Assembly: GCA_017405785.1 (NCBI GenBank)
Contig: JAFQZR010000012.1
Coordinates: 1 to 36,368 of the forward strand
Reading direction: 5' to 3'
DNA: 36,368 bases
Origin: Erysipelotrichaceae bacterium
GTDB taxonomy: Bacteria; Bacillota_I; Bacilli_A; Erysipelotrichales; Erysipelotrichaceae
Part shown: positions 31,974-36,368 of the stretch, piece by piece
How the letters are laid out: every line of letters starts with the position of its first letter
Position numbering within the stretch: the stretch's first letter is position 1
The notes under the pieces: generated by a model
What the model saw: only the letters and a program-made list of their open reading frames with translations
Database searches by the model: none
Told to the model about the DNA's origin: nothing
Position numbers and translations under genes: made by a program

Positions 31974-33746
31974 ATGAGTCAGTCATCCGGAAAGCAGTAC
32001 AGCAACAAGGAGCTTTTAAAGAGATTTGCACCATATCTGCTTAAGTATAAGGGCATGCTGGTATTTGATCTTTTCTGTGCTTCAATGACGACATTATGCG
32101 ATATAATTCTGCCGCGAATAATGCATTATCTGACTAACTCCGCCATGAATGAACCTGCCTTACTGACAGTTAACCGCATATTCCAGATGGCAGGACTGTA
32201 CATCATCTTAAGACTGATTGACGCCTTTGCCTATTACATGATGAGTTCGCGCGGACATATCATGGGTGTCTACATTGAGACAGACATGAGAAGTGATGCT
32301 TTTAAACATCTGGAAAGACTGTCTGACAACTTCTTCGCCAATAACAAGATCGGCCAGATAATGGGAAGAATATCCAATGACTTATTTGATATCACTGAAT
32401 TTTCTCACCATTTCCCGGAAGAGACTTTTATTGCCATTATCAAGATACTGGTATCATTTACGATATTATGTCACTCAAATGTACTTCTTACAGTAATAAT
32501 CTTCGCCTGTTTGCCGGTGATGATAATTGTATCCATCAAACTTAATCACCGCTTCAGAATGGCTACCAAAGCCCAGAGAGTACAGCTGGGTGAGATCAAC
32601 TCTCAGTTAGAGGATTCTCTGCTGGGTGAAAAGGTGATAAAGGCTTTTAACGCTGAAGAGCATGAACTTGACAAATTCGGCAAAGGTAACCGGAGATTTA
32701 AGGAAATCAAGATAGAACGATATTACGCCATGGCCAACTATAACATGTCAACACGTCTGTTTGACGGTCTGATGTACTCTGTAACGATTCTGGCAGGCGG
32801 TTTGTTTCTGATCAGGGGACTTATCAGTGCTGCTGATCTGGTAGCGTATATTCTGTATGTTCAGTCACTGATCGCGACGATCAGAAGATTTGTCGAGTTT
32901 GCTGAACAGTTCCAGTCAGGTATCACAGGTATCGAAAGATTCTTTGAGATACTGGATACACCAATTGACATCAAGGATAAACCGGATGCTTATGACCTCA
33001 AGGTTACAGAAGGTGAGATCAGATTCAATGATGTTACCTTTGAATATCCTGATGACGGTAACCGTGTACTTGAACACCTGAATCTGACCATTAAACCTGG
33101 TGAGAATCTGGCACTGGTAGGAGAAAGCGGCGGTGGCAAGACAACCCTGGCTTCTTTGATTCCCAGATTCTATGATGTATCACACGGTTCAATAACCATT
33201 GACAACCAGGACATCAGTGATGTTACCTTGAAGAGCTTAAGAGACAACATCGGTATCGTTCAGCAGGATGTGTATCTTTTCTCAGGTACAGTATATGAAA
33301 ACATCGCTTACGGTGATTTCAATGCTGACAGGGAAAAGGTTATTGAAGCAGCTAAGCTGGCAGGTGCAGATGAATTCATAAGAGAGCTGAAGAACGGATA
33401 TGACTCCTATGTAGGCGAACGCGGTGTCAAGTTGTCCGGCGGACAGAAACAGAGAATTGCCATTGCCCGTGTCTTCCTTAAGAACCCTAAGATCTTATTA
33501 CTTGATGAAGCAACCAGCTCACTGGATAACGAAAGTGAAATGCTGATAGAAAAGAGTCTGAGAAAACTGTCTAAGGGCCGTACAACTCTGACGATTGCTC
33601 ACAGGCTTTCGACTATTAAAGGTTCAGACCGTATAATTGTCTTAGGACGTAACGGTATTGAAGAAGAAGGCAATCACGAACAGCTGCTGGAAAACAGAGG
33701 CACATACTACCGACTCTACAACGGCATCTTTGACGATGAAGATTAA
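31974..33746 (+). CDS. ABC exporter, fused membrane and ATPase domains
   Basis: 590 residues. Six membrane helices (about 25-310) are followed by a nucleotide-binding domain (about 340-590): Walker A GESGGGKTT, Q-loop, signature LSGGQKQRIAIAR, Walker B ILLLDEATSSLD and switch TIAHRLST. This is the half-transporter layout of lipid, drug and peptide exporters (MsbA/LmrA/MdlB type), which act as homo- or heterodimers. There is no second half-transporter next to it, so a homodimer is likely. No peptidase C39 domain. Substrate unknown. SD AGGAGG seven bases before ATG. A weak -10 (TATTAT, 31944-31949) lies upstream. Confidence 0.9.
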   Translation: MSQSSGKQYSNKELLKRFAPYLLKYKGMLVFDLFCASMTTLCDIILPRIMHYLTNSAMNEPALLTVNRIFQMAGLYIILRLIDAFAYYMMSSRGHIMGVYIETDMRSDAFKHLERLSDNFFANNKIGQIMGRISNDLFDITEFSHHFPEETFIAIIKILVSFTILCHSNVLLTVIIFACLPVMIIVSIKLNHRFRMATKAQRVQLGEINSQLEDSLLGEKVIKAFNAEEHELDKFGKGNRRFKEIKIERYYAMANYNMSTRLFDGLMYSVTILAGGLFLIRGLISAADLVAYILYVQSLIATIRRFVEFAEQFQSGITGIERFFEILDTPIDIKDKPDAYDLKVTEGEIRFNDVTFEYPDDGNRVLEHLNLTIKPGENLALVGESGGGKTTLASLIPRFYDVSHGSITIDNQDISDVTLKSLRDNIGIVQQDVYLFSGTVYENIAYGDFNADREKVIEAAKLAGADEFIRELKNGYDSYVGERGVKLSGGQKQRIAIARVFLKNPKILLLDEATSSLDNESEMLIEKSLRKLSKGRTTLTIAHRLSTIKGSDRIIVLGRNGIEEEGNHEQLLENRGTYYRLYNGIFDDED

Positions 33747-33751
33747 TAGAC

Positions 33752-33777
33752 AAACTCTGAAAAGAGTTTTTCTTTTT
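33752..33777 (+). terminator. Terminator of the ABC exporter gene
   Basis: AAACTCT (33752-33758), GAAA loop, AGAGTTT (33763-33769), then TTTCTTTTT. Confidence 0.82.
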
Positions 33778-33854
33778 CACAGTATTACTGAATCATTGAG
33801 TTTATAATAAGAATAGAAAGTTTGATAACCCTGAAAAAACAAGAGGATAAGGAT

Positions 33855-36272
33855 ATGACAGAATTATATGAAGAAGCACATCTGAAAAAGCTCAGACCGT
33901 ACCTGGGTGAATGCTGCGTACTTCTTAAGTACAACGGTGCATTTCCCCTGGAAAAACCTTGCAGCATTGCCTGTTTCGGTAACGGTGTAAGAAATACCGT
34001 CAAGGGCGGAACCGGATCCGGTGAAGTTAATTCACGTTATTTCATCAACATTGAAGAAGGCCTCACTAAGGCCGGTTTTACCATCAGTAATCCGCACTGG
34101 GCTAGCCTTTATGTACCGTTTCTGAAAAAAGCCAAAGATGCTTTCCATAAGGAAATAAAGAGAAAAGCCAGAGAAGAGAAGACTAATGTGATAATCGCCT
34201 CAATGGGAACAGTCATGAAGGAACCGGAATATGACATTGATCTGGACATGAATGCGGAAGCAGCATTATATGTTCTTTCCCGCATTTCCGGCGAAGGAAA
34301 TGACCGTACAGATGAAAAGGGAGATTTTCAGCTGACTGACAGTGAAGTCAGAGACATACTTGCTCTTGATGAGCATTACGATAAGTTCATGCTGGTAATC
34401 AATACCGGAGGTCCAGTAGATCTTACACCGGTATTATCTGTCAGAAATATTCTTGTTCTCTCTCAGCTGGGTGTTGAAACGGGGCACGCTCTGGCTGATA
34501 TTCTGCTGGGAATTCAGAATCCTTCAGGTCATCTGACCACTACCTGGACAGGATATAAGGATTACTGTCACATCGGTGAATTCGGCAACAAAGATGATAC
34601 ACGGTATAAAGAGGGAATTTACGTCGGTTACAGATACTTCGATGCTGTCGGTAAAAAGCCTCTGTTCCCGTTTGGTTATGGCTTAAGCTTTACGGAATTT
34701 GAAACAAAGATCAAGAAGATAAAACTGATAAAAGGCATATTCATTCTCGATATCTGTGTAAAGAATACAGGCCGATATGAAGGAAAGAAAACCGTTCAGA
34801 TCTACATGTCATCACCTGATGGAAGACTTGACAAGGAAGTCAAATCACTGGTTGCCTTCAAGAAGAGCAGACTGCTTAAGCCGGGACAGAGTGACGAGCT
34901 GGTTATCAGTTTCAATATCACTGACTGTGTCAGTTATGATCCTGAAAATGCAAGCTACATTCTTGAAAAAGGGAAATACATCCTCTTGCTGGGTGATAAC
35001 AGCCGGGATGTACAGCCTATAGGAGTTTATCAACTTGATAATGACGTTACTGTCAGAAAAGCCAGAAACCTTTTCGGTGATCCCGGTTTTGAAGATTACA
35101 AACCTGAAAAGGAAAGAAAGTTTGATGTATCTGGATTAACAATTGAAAAGATAGACTTAAGTGAACTGAAAACCATTGGGATCAGCTACGATTCTTCAAT
35201 AGAAATACCTGAACTGCTTAATAATCTTAGTGATGAAGAACTGGCTTACATGAACATCGGTTCCTTTGATCCGAAAGCCGGTATTCTGTCAATAGTGGGA
35301 AATGCTTCGGTAAATGTTCCGGGAGCAGCAGGGGAATCAACCTCTTTGTTAAAACACCATGGTATAGAGAATCTGATAATGGCTGACGGTCCTGCGGGAT
35401 TACGTCTGGCAAAGGAGTATTATACAGACAAGGACGGCAAGCATGTAATAGGATCACCGATACCGGAAAGCATGATGGAAGTAATGCCTAAGGTAGTAAA
35501 GTGGATACTTGGAAGAAAGCCGCGTGCCAAAAAGGGCAGTATATTCTTTGAACAGTTCACTACAGCTTTACCGATAGAAACAGCCATAGCCCAGTCCTGG
35601 AATACGGATTTTGCCCGTTTATGCGGTGATATTGTCGGCAAGGAAATGGAAATATTCAATGTTGATCTGTGGCTGGCACCTGCTCTTAACATTCATCGCA
35701 ACGTTCTGTGCGGCCGTAATTTTGAGTATCTTTCCGAAGATCCGCTGTTATCCGGTAAATTCGCTGCAGCTCTGACAATAGGTGTTCAGGCCCACAAGGG
35801 AAAAGGTGTCACCATTAAACATTTTGCCTGCAACAATCAGGAAACTAACCGTTATGCCAATAACTCCCTTGTGTCCGAAAGGGCTTTGAGAGAGATATAT
35901 CTGAAAGGATTCGGTATCTGTATAAAAGAAGCTGATCCTGCTTCAGTAATGACATCGTATAACCTGATAAACGGTACACATACCTCAGAATCATTTGAGC
36001 TGACCACAAACATACTCCGTGATGAATTCGGTTTTAAGGGACTGGTAATGACAGACTGGGTAATTGCCAGTGATTTCCTGATGAAGGATCCTAAATATCC
36101 TGCACCGGATGCTGCCAGGGTTGCCAAAGCGGGGTGTTCATTATTCATGCCTGGCAGTAAGAAAGAATTCTCACAGATCATGGAAGGTCTGAAAAACGGT
36201 TCAGTTTCCAGAGAACAGCTGCAGAGAAATGCAGCATGGTTACTGAAAGTTTCCGAAAGACTGGGTAAATAA
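33855..36272 (+). CDS. Glycoside hydrolase family 3 enzyme with reversed domain order (beta-glucosidase-like)
   Basis: 805 residues. The domain that is C-terminal in most GH3 enzymes comes first here (about 20-250, with GNGVRNTVKGGTGSGEVNSR and PFGYGLSFTEF), then a fibronectin-III-like domain (about 285-370). The (beta/alpha)8 barrel is last (about 460-805), starting near IMADGPAGLRL. In the barrel, the sugar-contacting Lys655-His656 (IKHFACNN) and the nucleophile Asp734 (VMTDW) are in place. The reversed layout is known from rumen and gut anaerobes such as Ruminococcus albus. No signal peptide, so it acts on imported oligosaccharides or glycosides. Start at 33855 behind AGAGGAT; a TTG at 33822 has no SD. 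The exact sugar specificity cannot be read from sequence. Confidence 0.88.
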   Translation: MTELYEEAHLKKLRPYLGECCVLLKYNGAFPLEKPCSIACFGNGVRNTVKGGTGSGEVNSRYFINIEEGLTKAGFTISNPHWASLYVPFLKKAKDAFHKEIKRKAREEKTNVIIASMGTVMKEPEYDIDLDMNAEAALYVLSRISGEGNDRTDEKGDFQLTDSEVRDILALDEHYDKFMLVINTGGPVDLTPVLSVRNILVLSQLGVETGHALADILLGIQNPSGHLTTTWTGYKDYCHIGEFGNKDDTRYKEGIYVGYRYFDAVGKKPLFPFGYGLSFTEFETKIKKIKLIKGIFILDICVKNTGRYEGKKTVQIYMSSPDGRLDKEVKSLVAFKKSRLLKPGQSDELVISFNITDCVSYDPENASYILEKGKYILLLGDNSRDVQPIGVYQLDNDVTVRKARNLFGDPGFEDYKPEKERKFDVSGLTIEKIDLSELKTIGISYDSSIEIPELLNNLSDEELAYMNIGSFDPKAGILSIVGNASVNVPGAAGESTSLLKHHGIENLIMADGPAGLRLAKEYYTDKDGKHVIGSPIPESMMEVMPKVVKWILGRKPRAKKGSIFFEQFTTALPIETAIAQSWNTDFARLCGDIVGKEMEIFNVDLWLAPALNIHRNVLCGRNFEYLSEDPLLSGKFAAALTIGVQAHKGKGVTIKHFACNNQETNRYANNSLVSERALREIYLKGFGICIKEADPASVMTSYNLINGTHTSESFELTTNILRDEFGFKGLVMTDWVIASDFLMKDPKYPAPDAARVAKAGCSLFMPGSKKEFSQIMEGLKNGSVSREQLQRNAAWLLKVSERLGK

Positions 36273-36277
36273 CAAAA

Positions 36278-36306
36278 AAAAGAACAGACGTTTGTTCTGT
36301 TCTTTT
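36278..36306. terminator. Bidirectional terminator after the GH3 gene
   Basis: AAAAGAACAG (36278-36287), nine-base loop, CTGTTCTTTT (36297-36306). It also lies behind the tRNA gene on the minus strand, so it can end both transcripts. Confidence 0.82.
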
Positions 36307-36315
36307 AGTTTTCAG

Positions 36316-36368
36316 TGGTGGATCCGGCCGGAATTGAACCAGCGACACGAGGATTTTCAGTCCTCTGC
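36316..36368 (-). tRNA. tRNA-Phe (GAA), partial
   Basis: Minus strand; cut by the right edge, so the 5' acceptor strand and D arm are missing. Encoded CCA at 36318-36316, T arm GGTTCAATTCC, anticodon stem GAGGA/TCCTC around CTGAAAA (anticodon GAA). Part of a tRNA cluster that may extend beyond the window. Confidence 0.92.

Noticed and set aside
1-36368. CRISPR array, prophage, IS element or integron
   Set aside because: No regularly spaced repeats, no transposase or integrase frame and no terminal inverted repeats were seen; the repeats found are short, local and explained by coding or regulatory context.

Overview
The window reads as chromosomal DNA of a low-to-moderate GC Bacillota. The lack of flagellar, sporulation and phage genes, the short Shine-Dalgarno-led operons and the mix of families (DUF937, Mbeg1-like hydrolase, reversed-order GH3, HypA/HypB without hydrogenase) would suit an anaerobic gut lineage such as Erysipelotrichaceae. 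That placement is inference from gene content only. Gene density is high. No stretch over 300 bases lacks a gene: the largest gene-free gaps are 9816-10040 (divergent promoters) and 28595-28935 (two tRNAs and their signals). There is no IS element, integrase, CRISPR array or prophage.

Region by region. 1-2362: two overlapping CobW/COG0523-type metal GTPase genes (the first truncated by the window edge; the second carries a YcgQ-like C-terminal domain) and a membrane-anchored TPR/MORN-like protein. 2400-6406: a copper operon with a consensus promoter and a CsoR-like operator, a P1B ATPase with a CopZ-like domain fused at its C-terminus, CsoR, and a protein with three repeated PemK/SH3-like units. 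6406-9815: a DUF3846 protein, an MFS transporter and an AMP-forming acyl-CoA synthetase. 9816-15752: a polyamine locus: PuuR-like XRE-cupin regulator, PotA with an unusual duplicated insertion, PotB, PotC, lipoprotein PotD, then N-carbamoylputrescine amidase. 15760-20306: a second ABC importer (binding lipoprotein, ATPase, fused double permease, small membrane protein). 20333-22920: a DUF937 protein and a zinc-ribbon/TPR/coiled-coil protein. 22934-23965: a FliB-like cysteine-rich protein on the minus strand. 24058-28621: an operon hypB-hypB-(932-residue Fe-S flavoprotein)-hypA. 28625-28870: tRNA-Cys and tRNA-Leu on the minus strand. 28901-36306: a membrane protein, an orphan P-loop protein, an Mbeg1-like hydrolase (minus), an ABC exporter and a reversed-order GH3 enzyme. 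The window ends inside a tRNA-Phe gene.

How the genes work together. The copper operon is a self-contained sense-and-export unit. The pot genes import spermidine/putrescine, while AguB makes putrescine from N-carbamoylputrescine, so uptake and synthesis are linked. The HypA/HypB pair would deliver nickel, but no hydrogenase or other hyp gene is present; its operon partner is a multi-cluster flavoprotein, and this is the most system-like unknown in the window. The other notable items are the CopA-CopZ fusion with a perfect internal ribosome-binding site and the Ig-like duplication inside PotA.
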